This document shows, piece by piece, positions 1-10,949 of a stretch of DNA of 64,000 bases. The stretch is from positions 61,079,220-61,143,219 of the forward strand of contig CM035232.1 of the NCBI GenBank assembly GCA_020226215.1, given 5' to 3'. The position numbers and the translations under genes are program-made. The notes beneath the pieces were generated by a model that saw only the letters and a list, made by a program, of their open reading frames with translations, searched no databases and was not told the origin of the DNA. The number at the start of each line of letters is the position of its first letter. Within the stretch, counting starts at the first letter, position 1. Source of the stretch: Sindora glabra. Lineage: Eukaryota; Streptophyta; Magnoliopsida; Fabales; Fabaceae.

Positions 1-719
1 ATTCAATTAACAAGTTTAATATTAAAGGTTAAACTTACATAAAAAAATTTATAATAAAAATAAAATATATTATGTTATACTTATATTATTTAGTGATATT
101 AGCACTTAAATGGTAAATGAATTGGGTGAATATATAGGAAAAAAAAGAAAATATGCAATGAAGTAAATAAAAATAATGTATGTGAGTTGTAAAACTTTGA
201 TAAAATTTCAATTGATATATGTTTAATTTCAAATATAGGACTTAAAAGATTGATATTAAAATATATTGATAAAATTTAATGAAATAAATTTTAATTTTAA
301 TTTTCAAATATTTTTACCAAAAAATATAATTAGGTAAATAAAATAATAAAAATAATGCATCACATATGAAAAGAAACATTATAACAATGGTTAAAAATAA
401 AATATATAATTAAGTAATTTAATTAAATTAATCTTAAAATTATTTAAAATATATTTACAATAAAAAAGAAAATATATTTTGTATTCTATTATTTAGAAAT
501 TTATACTAGTGCTTAGATTATAATTTATAAATAAAAGAAATTGAAATGAATGCATTTCATATTAAAGTTTTAATTTATGTAAAACATATCATATTTTATG
601 TTGTTTAACTTATAAAATTCCTTGTTATTATTGTTATTATTACAATTACTCTTATTATTATAAAATATAATTATATTATATTATTATTACTTAAAAATTA
701 TTGTTGTTATTGTTATTAT
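1..719. other. AT-rich sequence without a recognisable gene
   Basis: Very AT-rich, with short runs of TTA/TAT trinucleotides near 620-720. I see no coding relic, RNA gene or clear repeat boundary here. Confidence 0.5.
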
Positions 720-890
720 GGTTATTATTTAATAGAATTAAAAATAAAAAAAAATAAATTAAAACATAATAATTTTTAACGTGGAAAACCCCCTATTAAG
801 AAAGGTAAAAACCATGGGATGAACCTAGTCTAGAAAAATTTTACTATTAAATAAAATAAGTACAAATATTTTGATAACTAAATTTATAAT
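720..890. repeat. Fragment resembling part of the copia LTR at 10.1-10.9 kb
   Basis: The stretch around 775-850 carries a gAAAACCCCy...AGgTAAAAACCATGGGa pattern. The same order of blocks (aatttttaa, gaaaacccc, agtaaaaaccatgggac) occurs at about 10,240-10,300 inside the 5' LTR of the copia element in this window, in the same orientation. It is therefore probably a piece of a related LTR next to the hAT relic. It could be the displaced 3' LTR of that copia element or an independent copy; the sequence alone does not decide. Confidence 0.4.
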
Positions 891-910
891 ATATAAATAT
901 GTTATTATTT

Positions 911-2925
911 CTAATTATCTCCTTCACTCGATGATGATTCATTTTCTTGCAAATTATCTTGTTGTCTATCCTCTGCATTAAACCAATCCTTCAAATAGAT
1001 AGCTATATCTAAGTTTTGATCATTCATAGATAAACGTTTGTCATCCAAAATTCGCTCATCAAGAAAAAATGCACTTTCTGATGTTACTAAAGACATTGGA
1101 CAGGTTAGTATATCACGTGCCATAAGAGAGAGTATAGGATATTGTGTCATTTGTGCTTTTCACCATTCTAAAATGATAAAATTTGGCATATTAGTTACAA
1201 TAGGTGTAAATAAATAAAAATTTAACTCATTATTAATTGAGGGAATATCATCAGTTAAATCTAAAAAATCATCATATTCTTCACGAAATGGAATACTTAT
1301 TTTTGAAGAAGATGAAGAACTTATGTATGAATGTGAAGAACTATATTTATTGCTATATATTTGAAACATTTTAAATAGTAAGTTATTTATATCATTCATG
1401 TAAAACTTTAAGTCAAATTTATATTATATATTTTCATGGTATTTTTGTAGTAATTTTTTCACTTTTTCTTATTTAACTTTAGGATCCATAATTGCAGCTA
1501 TAACATATAGACGAGGAACCTTTCTAAAGTATTTATTCCATTTTGGTAAATATTCATTAATAATAATTCCAAACCCATTAATACTTCTAAATTTTAAAAA
1601 TGCAGAACTAGAATTAAGTAAAACTCCAAATATTGAGTGAGATGTCGAATAATAAGAACTAAATAAAAAATTAGTTGCTCTATAAAATGTTTGTAAAAAT
1701 TGTAAGCAAATTTGTGCCCTTTCCTATTCAAAATTTTCAAGGTGATGATTAATTTGAATTTTTATTGAATAAAAAGCATATATGACATCTTTATACTCTA
1801 AACAAAATTCCAACATTGTAAAAGTAGAATTCCATCGTGTACAAATATTTTGTGGAGGTGTCTTAGGTTTCTTAGACATTTGAGTACATAATTATTTCCA
1901 ATCATGCTTTTTAACCGGTGATGATTTGATACATAAAACTATATTTCTAAGATTTTGTATAAGTATAAAAATAACTAAATTTAAAATATGGCATGCACAT
2001 CTAAGATGAAAAAATTGAGTATCAAGGATAGGATTTAGAGTTGAAATTAAAATTCTAATAGCACTAGTATTAGCAGATGCATTATTAAAGGTAATTAAAA
2101 ATATTTTATCTGATATCATATATTCAGTACAAGTATTTTTTATATAACAAGTAATAATAAATGCATCATGTGGTGGTGGAATTAGTTTAAAATAAATAAT
2201 TCTTTTATATAAAATAAAATTATCATCAATATAATAGATAGTTACATAAACATAAGCTATTTGAGACGATGATGTCTAAATATCAGATGTAAGTGCAACT
2301 CTACCTTTGAATTTTGTAAAAAAGTTAGCTAAACTTATTTTTTTCTCTTTAAAAATTTTATTTAATTTATTTACACTAGTATTCCTACTCATACCACGCC
2401 ATTGAGAATTAAAGTGTTGAAGAAGGGCATTTAATTTTGGAAAACTAATTACACTAAAAGGCATTTCAGTATGACAAATCCATTTACATAATTCATACTC
2501 ACAACTATTTTAACTAGGTATGTTAAAATTTTTCTTTGAAATATTTACAACATCTACATGTTTAGAAGAATAATGACGTCTCATTGTACTAGTACCAATA
2601 TAACTATCATAATTATAATTTTTTGGACAATATTTACAAAATGCTTTAGCTACACCATCTACATTTTTTAAATCAAAATGATTCCATATATCATAATTTT
2701 TTAATTTTTTATTAAATCAGATGAGGATGTATGAATGTTTATATTCTTACAGTTACGAGTATGTTGTGAAGATGGATGTTGAGAAGGAAGAGGAGATGAT
2801 GTAAATTTGGGTGTATTTAAAGGAGTATTTGTAAAATTATTATTTGAAAAATTAGTAACTATATTTTCTAAAAAATGTTGATCATCAAAATAATTTTGTA
2901 TATTATTAGGATCATTCAAATTCAT
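911..2925 (-). pseudogene. hAT transposase (BED zinc-finger / RICESLEEPER-like), decayed
   Basis: Cut-and-paste DNA transposase relic read right to left. The N-terminal frame starts at the ATG at 2925. A frameshift near 2700 leads into a BED-type zinc finger with C-x2-C-x17-H-x4-H spacing (CKYC at 2627-2638, histidines at 2573-2575 and 2558-2560). An in-frame stop follows near 2512. Next come the conserved segments NALLQHFNSQWR and FKGRVALTSDI (2276-2464), then FHLRCACHILNLV (1892-2119), typical of the plant hAT catalytic region. The C-terminal hAT dimerisation domain (YPILSLMARDIL..., LDDKRLSM) is at 911-1150, ending in an acidic serine-rich tail. Block order matches a full-length plant hAT transposase of about 650-700 residues. 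Several stops and frameshifts make it non-functional. Superfamily assignment is firm; the exact clade is not. Confidence 0.88.
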
Positions 2926-3245
2926 AATTAAAATTTATTAATAATATAAAAATAAAATTACTAATATTAAATTTAACAAGAATAATAATTAACTAAAATA
3001 CTATAAAAATTAAAATATACAAAACTTAATAAAAATATACAAAAATATAAGTAGAGATTAGAAAAGGGTTGAAGAGTGTCACCAATATTTTCCTTTCAAA
3101 TGAAAATTCTAATACTTTACAAGTTCATGCACTACTTCCACCTTCAATCTTCAATGTTCGTAGAGAAATAAAAATTATAGAAATGAGATTGAAGAGAAAA
3201 AGAATGAATATTTATTGTGATTGAAAAATAAGAACTAAGAATTGA

Positions 3246-3253
3246 TATTTATA
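3246..3253 (-). promoter_or_regulatory. Probable TATA box of the hAT transposase
   Basis: On the minus strand this reads TATAAATA in an otherwise plausible plant promoter context, about 320 bases upstream of the transposase ATG at 2925. The intervening leader is pyrimidine-rich. TATA-like strings are common in AT-rich DNA, so position is the main support. Confidence 0.4.
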
Positions 3254-3314
3254 ATAGCGAAAAATATATAAAATTATTATAATATTTAGAAATGAACCGT
3301 TATGCAAGCAGTTT

Positions 3315-3342
3315 TGTGCAACGGCTACAAAGCCGTTGCGCA
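3315..3342. repeat. GC-rich hairpin upstream of the hAT transposase
   Basis: Inverted repeat TGTGCAACGGCT, a four-base loop ACAA, then AGCCGTTGCGCA: 12-bp arms with one mismatch. A further copy of the core AACGGCTTTGTGC lies at about 3367-3380. The cluster stands out from the AT-rich surroundings and is where subterminal transposase-binding repeats of a hAT element would lie. That role is inferred. Confidence 0.6.
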
Positions 3343-3399
3343 AACGACTATCCATCTGTCAAACACAACGGCTTTGTGCTTATTAATGCTGCCAGTCTG

Positions 3400-4120
3400 C
3401 CAGATTCCATATAAATCTTCTCCAAGCTGAATGGCTATTTGCTGAATGCCAAGGTTTCGATTACGTCATGCATGCGTGAGGGAGAAGAACTGAAGAAGTG
3501 AGCAAAGGAGACTCACATAATTACATTATATCATTGAAAAGATATAATGAATTGAGAAAAAAAAATCAAATGGGCCGTAAAAACTGGGCTCACTAACTTC
3601 TAATTTAACAAATGAATTGAACTTCAAAATTAATCATATTTGGATTATATTAAATGTATGAAAAAAAATGTCTTTCTAGAAATTTAATAAAAGAAGTAGG
3701 CCTTAATTAAAATTAAATCATACTCCTAATAAAATAACTTTCTTCAAGAAATAATTATAAAATATTAAAATAATAAAATATTTATATATTTAATATTAAA
3801 TATATAAAATTTAAAGAAGGATAACTTTTTTTAAAAAATTAATTTTTTTATTATTACTATAACTTTAATTATATTTTTATTAATCAAAAAATATAAATAT
3901 ACATATTATTTCTTCATTTGTATATATTAAAAAATATTTTTTTAAAATAAATTCCCAAATTTAATTCATTAATATTAGATTATTACTTTATTTTTAACAC
4001 AAACAATAATCTTTAATTTTTTTATACTTCCAAATAAATTATAAATTCTTTGTAATGAAAAGGTTATGTTATTTCAATAGTATTTAAGAAGAGTAATATT
4101 ACATGTATGATGTATCTAAA
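3400..4120. other. Non-coding, AT-rich
   Basis: No coding relic or clear repeat boundary seen. The part to about 3560 may still belong to the 5' side of the hAT element, but I could not identify a terminal inverted repeat or an 8-bp target duplication. Confidence 0.4.
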
Positions 4121-4121
4121 A

Positions 4122-4290
4122 TAAAATTCAAAATTGAGTTTTGAATGAAAATTAAATGTTATCATTAAATAATAAAAGTTAGTAAGATAAATTTATAGAA
4201 TTCACTTTAATAAATATAAAAAATTAAATTTTGAATGACAATTAAGGATTGTCATTAAATTTAGAATAGTGAGATAAATTTATAAAGTAC
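4122..4290. repeat. Imperfect tandem duplication, unit ~80 bp
   Basis: Two successive blocks share the order AAATTrAnTTTTGAATGAmAATTAA, TrTCATTAAAT, AGATAAATTTATAnA. The first is about 4122-4205, the second about 4206-4290, with many substitutions between them. No coding content. Confidence 0.6.
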
Positions 4291-4308
4291 TCATACGAAT
4301 AATATATT

Positions 4309-4632
4309 AATAAAAATAATTATAATAATTTATCTATAATAATAAAAAATAAATAATAATGTATTATATTATATATATGTATATAATATATTTAAAATTA
4401 ATGTGAAAATTATTTATTTAAAATTTTTAAATAATTCAAAATTTTAATATTAAATTACTAATTTAAATTTTAATATAATTATTTATTTTGATAAAATTAT
4501 ATAATATATATTGATAATATTAAATATATAAATTTATTAATTTTAATATTAAAATTATTTTATATTACTCATATATATAATTTTAATATTGTACATATAA
4601 AAGTATAATTTTAATATATCAAAATTATTTTA
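4309..4632. repeat. Dispersed repeat shared with the hAT-type element at 55.3 kb
   Basis: About 320 bases align in the same orientation and almost without gaps to 55,269-55,592, for example through tattatattatatatatgt, aatattaaatatataaat and their flanks. Identity is high by eye, far above what AT-richness would give. The copy at 55 kb lies inside an element with an 8-bp target duplication, so this one is probably a truncated relative. Confidence 0.75.
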
Positions 4633-5740
4633 CTTCTAACTCTTATTTGTTCATATTTTTCTAATTTTACTTGATTCAACATGATTTTCATTTTGTCGTT
4701 TTTTATGTTTACTTTTATTAGTTACAGCTCAAATGCTGGCATCATTAAATAGAATATTTTAAAAAATATTTTAAATAATTAATTATTTAATTTAATTATA
4801 TATTTTATTTTTAACTCTTATTATTTGTACAATTCACAGACCAGTACTTATATTATTATGTATATCTAGCATGTTAGGAGTTTCCTATTTGTTAGTTTTA
4901 TCTTTAATTAAAATATTTATTTAGAAAAATACTTTGACAAATTTCAATAAATTACATGAACCTCATTTTTATTTTTAAAACCTAACTAACCCCCTCTCAA
5001 CACTAGACTTTCCCCAATTTGATATTTTCCATATTTCTGGTTGTTAAGTTTTGACTCTTCCGTTTGTGCATCATCAAAGGGAATTTTTTATCATAAAATA
5101 CCAAATTTATTTCTTATTTCTTTATGAAAATATATAGTACGTTTCTACAAAAACTTTAAGTCTATCTTTTTTTAATATATTTTTTATTCTTCAAGTAATA
5201 AAAAAAGTTATAATATACTTTATTATGAAAATCATTTTTCAATTATCATGAAAAAATATTTTTTCATTAATTAAAAATAGAATACAATATGTTTTAATAT
5301 GAAAAATCATTTTTACATTATTACTAAAAAGAATCTTTTTCATTATTCAAAAATAAAACATAATGTATCTAAATTGTTGATTAAAAAAATTAAAAGCTGC
5401 ACAGATTTGGAAATTAGAAAAAAAAATGTAAGAAAAACAATTACAACGCTTAGTTGGTCTGAAGCAACGGATTGAAAAAGTAGCTAAGCTGCGTAATTTC
5501 ATCTTTAAAAATAAGACCATGTGAGAATCCTATTTTTAAGAGAATTGAAAAAAATGGAGTTTGATTAATTGAAGTAATGGGTAAAATTTGAAAATAGATA
5601 GGAGATTCATATAGATTTTCAATATCTTAGGGAGGTCAAGATTTTTTTTTTTTAACTTATACACACAATACCATTTGTAAATTTTATGAAAGGCATATGT
5701 TGTGTTTAGCATAATAAACAAGTTAGTTTATATTTATTTA
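4633..5740. other. Non-coding, AT-rich
   Basis: I see no gene relic. A short, less AT-rich patch near 5440-5530 has no recognisable coding sense. Confidence 0.4.
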
Positions 5741-6190
5741 ATATTTTATTGACTTAATTAATAAATTATAAATTAATTCTTGAAGGTATTTAACATATTA
5801 ATTAATTGAAATAAATAAGTTTTGATTTAATAAGTTTCATTGGGTAGCTTATAGTTTATTAGTTTTCTTTTTCAAATTTATTTTTCTTCTTTTAATTAAT
5901 TGACAACCCATATCATTTTAATTATTTAAATTTTAGATAATTTTATCCTTATTTTAAATCACATACATAAAAATAAATATTTAATGTCATAAAATATTAT
6001 TAATTAAATTTCATGTAATCATATTTTTATTTTAAATATATTTATTGTATTAAAATAACATAATCTTAAAAAATGAATTAATTTAGTTCATATGTATTGA
6101 TATATTTTATATGTCATTTTATATTTTTAATTAATTTAATAATTAATTTTACTAAATATTTCTAATGTAATTAATTAAATTTAGTAAAAA
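5741..6190. mobile_element. AT-rich MITE-like repeat abutting the broken 3' end of the copia element
   Basis: The start of this block (ttgacttaattaataaatta, then aattaattcttgaaggtatt) resembles the start of the element at 13.4-14.3 kb (ttgatctaatcaataaatta, then gttaattagtaaaggtattt). It begins where copia coding similarity stops near 6190, so it may have interrupted or replaced the end of that element. No terminal repeats were resolved. Confidence 0.35.
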
Positions 6191-7950
6191 TTTAGTTAAC
6201 ATATCAATGCCATTATCATTTATATGAACTTTCTCAAATTTCAATAACTTATCACTTAAAACATCTCATATCTAATGGTAATTAACATCAATATGTTTTT
6301 GACCTTGCATAGAAAACAAAATTTTTACCAAGGTGTATTGCACTTTGATTGTTATAAAATAAGATATAGTGATCTTGTTTGAATCCAATTTCTTGAAGAA
6401 ATTTTTTATCCACATTAACTCTTTACACACTTTAGTTGCTATGATAAATTTTGCCTCTATTGTTGAAAAAGTAACACATTTTTGCAATTTAGATTGTCAT
6501 GCCACAGCTTCCCTTGCAAACTTGATCAAATAATTAGAAGTAGACTTATGAGAATCAATATCTCTAACTGAGTTTGCATCAGTAAAACCAATTAGCAAAC
6601 ATTTTTCATCTCCAAAACATAGAATTAAATTAGTTGTACCTTGAAAATATGTTATAATCTATTTTATAACATTCCAATGCTCTTTACTTATATTTAAGAA
6701 AAAATAACTTATTGTACCAATAGCATGAGAAATGTCAGGTCTAGTACATATCATGACATATATAAAACTTTTAACTATTAAGGCATAAGGAATTCTTTTC
6801 ATATCTTGTTGTTCCTTATCCGTTGTTGGACATTGCTTGGTACTCAATTTAAAATGAGTAGCAAGAAGAATTAAAATAACTTTGGCATTTTCCATACTAA
6901 ATCTTTAAAGTACCTTTTTGATGTACTTCTCTTATGACAAATAGAACTTTTTACACCTTTGTCCTCAATAATCATCATGCCTAAAATTTATTTTGCCTAA
7001 CCTAGATCTTTCATAGTAAAAGACTTACTCATTGTTTCTTCAATTCAACAATTCTTAAAACATTCTTGTCAATAATCAAAATATCATCAACATAAGGCAA
7101 AAGAATGATAAAATTATCATCAGAAAATTTTTGAACAAACACACAATAATCAGAAGTTGTTTTAGGTAACCTTGCTCCTTTATAACTGACTCAAACTTTT
7201 TTATTCCATTATTTAGGAGCTTACTTTAATCTGTAAAGACTTTTCCTCAATCTATATATATATATTTTCTTTTCCTTTTACTTCAAAATCCTTTGGTTAC
7301 TTCATGTATATCTTTTCTTTTAAATTGTTATGAAGAAAAGCTGTCTTCATATCCATTTACTTAATTTTTAAATTAAGACTAATTGCTCATTGCTAAGTTA
7401 AGCACTATACGAATAGAAGACATTTTCACAATAAGAGAACAAATTTCACTAAAGTCAATTCCTTTTCTTTGGTCAAATCCTTTCATAACCAATCTGGCTT
7501 TCTATTAAGGCTTAGAGTTATTTTCTTCATTCTTTATTTTATATACCTATTTGTTCTTCAAAACTTTCATACCTTTTCGTAATTTCACAACTCATAAGTG
7601 TGATTTTTCTACAAAGAATTCATTTCATCTTGTGTATTTTCAATCTAATCACTTTTACGTGTGTCTTCCATGGCCTCATTATAATATTTAAGCTCTCCTC
7701 CATTAATCAAAAGAATAAACTTATCTTCAGTATACCTTATAGAAGGTTGTTTGATTTTGGTAGATCTTCTAAGTGCAATAACTAAAATCTCTAATGTTAG
7801 TTATTCATCATATACATTTTGTATACGGTCATCTGCGTCCACTACATCATTCTTAAGATTCTAAGCTTTAACTTTTTACTACTCCTCTCTTAGATGAACT
7901 ATATCCAACTTAAGTGATGGTTTACTATACTGAGGTACCACCACTTCTTA
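6190..7950 (-). pseudogene. Ty1/copia reverse transcriptase and RNase H, decayed
   Basis: Last part of the pol polyprotein of a copia retrotransposon, read right to left. The reverse transcriptase catalytic motif YVDD is intact at 7083-7094. The downstream segments CTRPDISHAIGTIS...KEHWNVIK (6659-6895) and STIEAKFIIATKVCKELMWIK...QGQKHIDVNYH (6272-6487) are the connection/RNase H blocks typical of the TNT1-94 (Tork-like) group. Similarity continues with interruptions (VHINDNGIDMLTK) to about 6190 and then stops, so the C-terminus and 3' LTR junction are missing. Many stops and frameshifts make it inactive. Confidence 0.88.
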
Positions 7951-8740
7951 CTTATTAATGTCTTTTAATGTTTAATCTTTCACAAACACAGTATCTCTGC
8001 TTTTGATTAACTTCTTTTCAATTAGATCATAGAATCTATAACTAAATTAATCTTCACGATAACCCAGAAATATGCTTTGCTTTATCTTCACATCAAGCTT
8101 TGATCTCTCATCTTTAGGAATATACATAAATACTTTACATTCAAAAACTTGTAAATGATCATAAGAAATATTTTTACTTGACTAAACCTTTTCTAAAACT
8201 TTAAACTACAAAGGCATACATGGAGAGCAATTCAAAACATACATAACTGTATTCAAAGCTTCAACCCAAAAAGGTTTTAACAATCTAGCATATGAAAATA
8301 AACATCTAACTCTTTCACCTAATATTCTATTCATCTTTTTAGCTAAGTTGTTTAATTAAAGAGTTTTTAGTGGTGTTTTCTAATGTTTAATACCTTATTT
8401 ATTGCAATAAGCATTAAAAGGTCCTGAATATTCACCTTCTTTATCAATGTGTATGTATTTTAACTTCTTTCATGTTGCTCTTTCAACTAAAGCATGACAT
8501 TATTTAAATATCCCAAACACTTAGTCTTTTATCTTTAATGTTTATACTCATATTTTTCTTGAATGATCATCAATGAATGTAACAAAATAAAAAGAATTGC
8601 TAAGTGCCTTTATACTTATATGACCACATATATTAGAATGCACCAATTCAAGTATTTTTGATTTTTTATAAGGTGAATGACTTTTAAAAGCTACTTTATT
8701 CTATTTTCTAGCTAAATAATGATTACACTTCTATAAATGT
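7950..8740 (-). pseudogene. Ty1/copia integrase core, decayed
   Basis: This would insert the retrotransposon cDNA into the host chromosome. Minus-strand translation around 8,580-8,740 gives CNHYLARK*NKVAFKSHSP, then ILELVHSNICGHI. These match the zinc-binding end and the first catalytic strand of copia integrases (usually ...CDHC.AGK...LVHSDVCGP). Two features often conserved there are changed: the second Cys of the CxxC pair is a Tyr, and the Asp of HSD is an Asn. Stops and frameshifts are spread through the rest. Confidence 0.75.
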
Positions 8741-8765
8741 GAACTCTATACTTCATATACTGCAT

Positions 8766-8870
8766 TTCTTTTAGCCAAATAGCAATCTTTTTTTCACTCA
8801 TATGACATAACTTCTTATGTCATAACTTAGTCTTATCATTTAACTCTGTAGAATTAATAACATCTTGGAT
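8766..8870 (-). pseudogene. GAG-pre-integrase domain of the copia polyprotein
   Basis: The minus strand reads TKL*HKKLCHMSEKKIAIWLKEM, the short LWHxRLGHMSExG linker segment found between protease and integrase in copia elements. The conserved Trp codon has become a stop (TGG to TGA), a G-to-A change. Confidence 0.8.
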
Positions 8871-9014
8871 CATTTTTGTTTAAGTCAAGAAAAGAGTAGA
8901 ATACCATAAGTTTTTATGCATAACCATAGAACCCTTGGTAAGCTTCCATTAGTAATGTGAGAAGAAATTATTATAGCCTTCATTGCAAAGTTTACCTACA
9001 AAGAGTAGGTTTCA

Positions 9015-9263
9015 CTAAATGTTTGGAATATGTTTTACATGCTTGAGGATTGATCTAGTTCTATTAGATATTTTTAGAATGACATCTCCAATATCAATAT
9101 ACTTTACTATACCTTTATGAGCTAATCTTACATTTCTAAAATCATTATGAGTGTAATATGAAAAAATGTCCTTTCTACATGTAATATGGATAGAAACACC
9201 ACTATTAATTACCCAATTGGTTTCATTCTTTGCAAGGTCAATGATATCATCTTCATGAACCAA
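9015..9263 (-). pseudogene. Ty1/copia aspartic protease, catalytic Asp lost
   Basis: An 83-codon open segment with WVINSGVSIHIT followed by KDIFSYY and IGDVILKI. Copia proteases carry WVIDSGAS at this place, and the D of DSG is the catalytic aspartate. Here it is Asn, a single G-to-A change on the coding strand, so the protease could not be active even if the frame were intact. It lies between the gag zinc knuckle and the GAG-pre-integrase block, as expected. Confidence 0.85.
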
Positions 9264-9289
9264 ATCAAATTGACTAATAGTTGTATTAA

Positions 9290-10085
9290 CCTAATCTTCA
9301 TCATTTTCATCTCTTTTACCTTTCCTTTTTTCTATATGATTTTTATTTTTATTATCCTTCTTCAATTTTCAGCAATATTTCTTGATATGCCTCTTTTTGT
9401 TATAATAATCCTTTTCTGATCTTTGTTCCTTATACCTTGACTTTAACTTCTCCCTTAAGACTAAAAACTAATAACATTTAGCTATGAAGAGAAACTTTAT
9501 GATTTCCTTTTTAACTCTTCATTCAAGACATCATTTTTAGCAATTTTAATAGTCATCATGCCATTTAGATAGAATTAAATATAGACATTTTGAATGTCTC
9601 CCATGAGTTTAGTAAAATATCAAGAAACATCAAACTCAAAACTTTTTCTTCAAATTTGATACTCATAGTAGAAAGTTGATTGATAATCCATTGATATTTA
9701 TTTAAGTGATCTATCATTGGAGTATCATCTTGATATTTTATGCTTATCATTTGCTCTAGTAATAATATTTTATTATTCTTGGTTTTTCTAGCATATAACT
9801 TTTCAAGTTTAATCTGCAATATGTGAACATGTGTCCCTTCTTTAATATGATTCTACACATTCTCTTCTACCCATTGCCTAATATATTCACAAACCTATCT
9901 ATGCAATAAATCCCATTCTAAATTGGATTTATTTTTAGGTTTTGCAACAGCCAATACAAGTAAATAGTAGTATTTTACATAAAGCAAATCTTCCATCTTC
10001 TTTTTCTAAAGAATATAATTCTCACCATTCAAAAATGTTATTCTACTTGTATTAGCCTCTATCTTCACACAAGTTAAACATACTA
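9290..10085 (-). pseudogene. Ty1/copia gag, decayed
   Basis: Capsid-like protein of the retrotransposon. Reading leftward from near 10,085, the blocks KMEDLLYVKYYYL, EWDLLHR*VCEYIRQWVEENV, LEKLYARKTKNNKILLLEQM (9565-9819) and DHLNKYQWIINQLSTM...SWETFKMSIFNS follow the order of TNT1-94-type gag. The zinc knuckle near 9360-9420 reads DYYNKKRHIKKYC, with the first cysteines lost. No convincing ATG remains near the primer-binding site. Several stops interrupt it. Confidence 0.85.
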
Positions 10086-10093
10086 GAGCCTGA

Positions 10094-10105
10094 GCTTTAA
10101 TACCA
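10094..10105 (-). other. Primer-binding site of the copia element (initiator tRNA-Met type)
   Basis: The minus strand reads TGGTATTAAAGC. The canonical plant copia site is TGGTATCAGAGC; the two differences are both transitions. It lies just inside the 5' LTR boundary and just before gag. Confidence 0.8.
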
Positions 10106-10110
10106 TTTAT

Positions 10111-10949
10111 TGAGAAAAATAATTATTGGGATCAAAGTAAATGCAACTAAGAAAATTAAATAATTCACTTGGATTAACTTTTCGCATAGGTATAATAAAA
10201 TATATCATAAAAATATTATAAGAAAAATAAATCAAGGGAATAGCAATTTTTAATATGAAAACCCCTCAATCTAAGAGTAAAAACCATGGGACCTTATTTA
10301 GTAAAAAAAATTCATTAATAAAATAATGGGTAGAATGTCTTCCTAGAAATTCTAAGGAATAACTAGTATAAAACTCTTCACCAAAATAAGTGGAGTTTTT
10401 AACAAAATCAATACAAATTACTATGTAAAACTAGCCAATAGAGAAGAATAAAATTAGTAGAAAAAAAATATGCATTATATTGCCTAAATTATCAATAATA
10501 ACATGTTCAAATTTGATGTGAATATGAATAAATATGGTAATAAATCTTTTGGAATTATTTAACAAAATTTCTCCTTTTTCTATGCTGTCCTATAAGCAAA
10601 CAATGATAATCTTCCAAAACCAAAATTTCACCTTCACAAGGCATAAATCCCTAGATGAAAAAAATATTTTGCTTACAAAGAAAATTCTTTTCATGCCAAT
10701 TGAGATAGCTTTATCAATTCCATCACACACTATAATTCTGGAAGAGTGTTCATATATATATATATGGATTCCGTATAGCCGTAGGAAAATTTATTCGATG
10801 CCAAAACCAATTTGGCTTTTGAAAGCCTAAATAAGGCATATTATAATTTTCCCTCACGCTTCTCTAGTTTTTTTATATCTTAATTTTTTTCTCTATATAA
10901 GAATAATAAATATAAAAGCATTATGAGTCCATTTAGGAGAAACCCAACA
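10111..10949 (-). repeat. 5' LTR of the copia element
   Basis: In the element's orientation it starts TGTTGGGTTTCTCC at 10,949 and ends TTTTTCTCA at 10,111, giving the usual TG...CA ends. The primer-binding site follows five bases later. It contains the gaaaacccc...aaaaaccatgggac block also found near 780-840. Its 98-codon open frame is on the strand opposite to the element and is not a gene. No matching 3' LTR was found downstream of the RNase H relic. Confidence 0.7.

Noticed and set aside
1160..1399. 79-codon minus-strand frame as a separate gene
   Set aside because: Lies between the hAT blocks, in the same direction, and is a segment of that transposase relic.
10534..10830. 98-codon plus-strand open frame, the longest in the window
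   Set aside because: It lies inside the copia 5' LTR, antisense to the element, and has no family resemblance.
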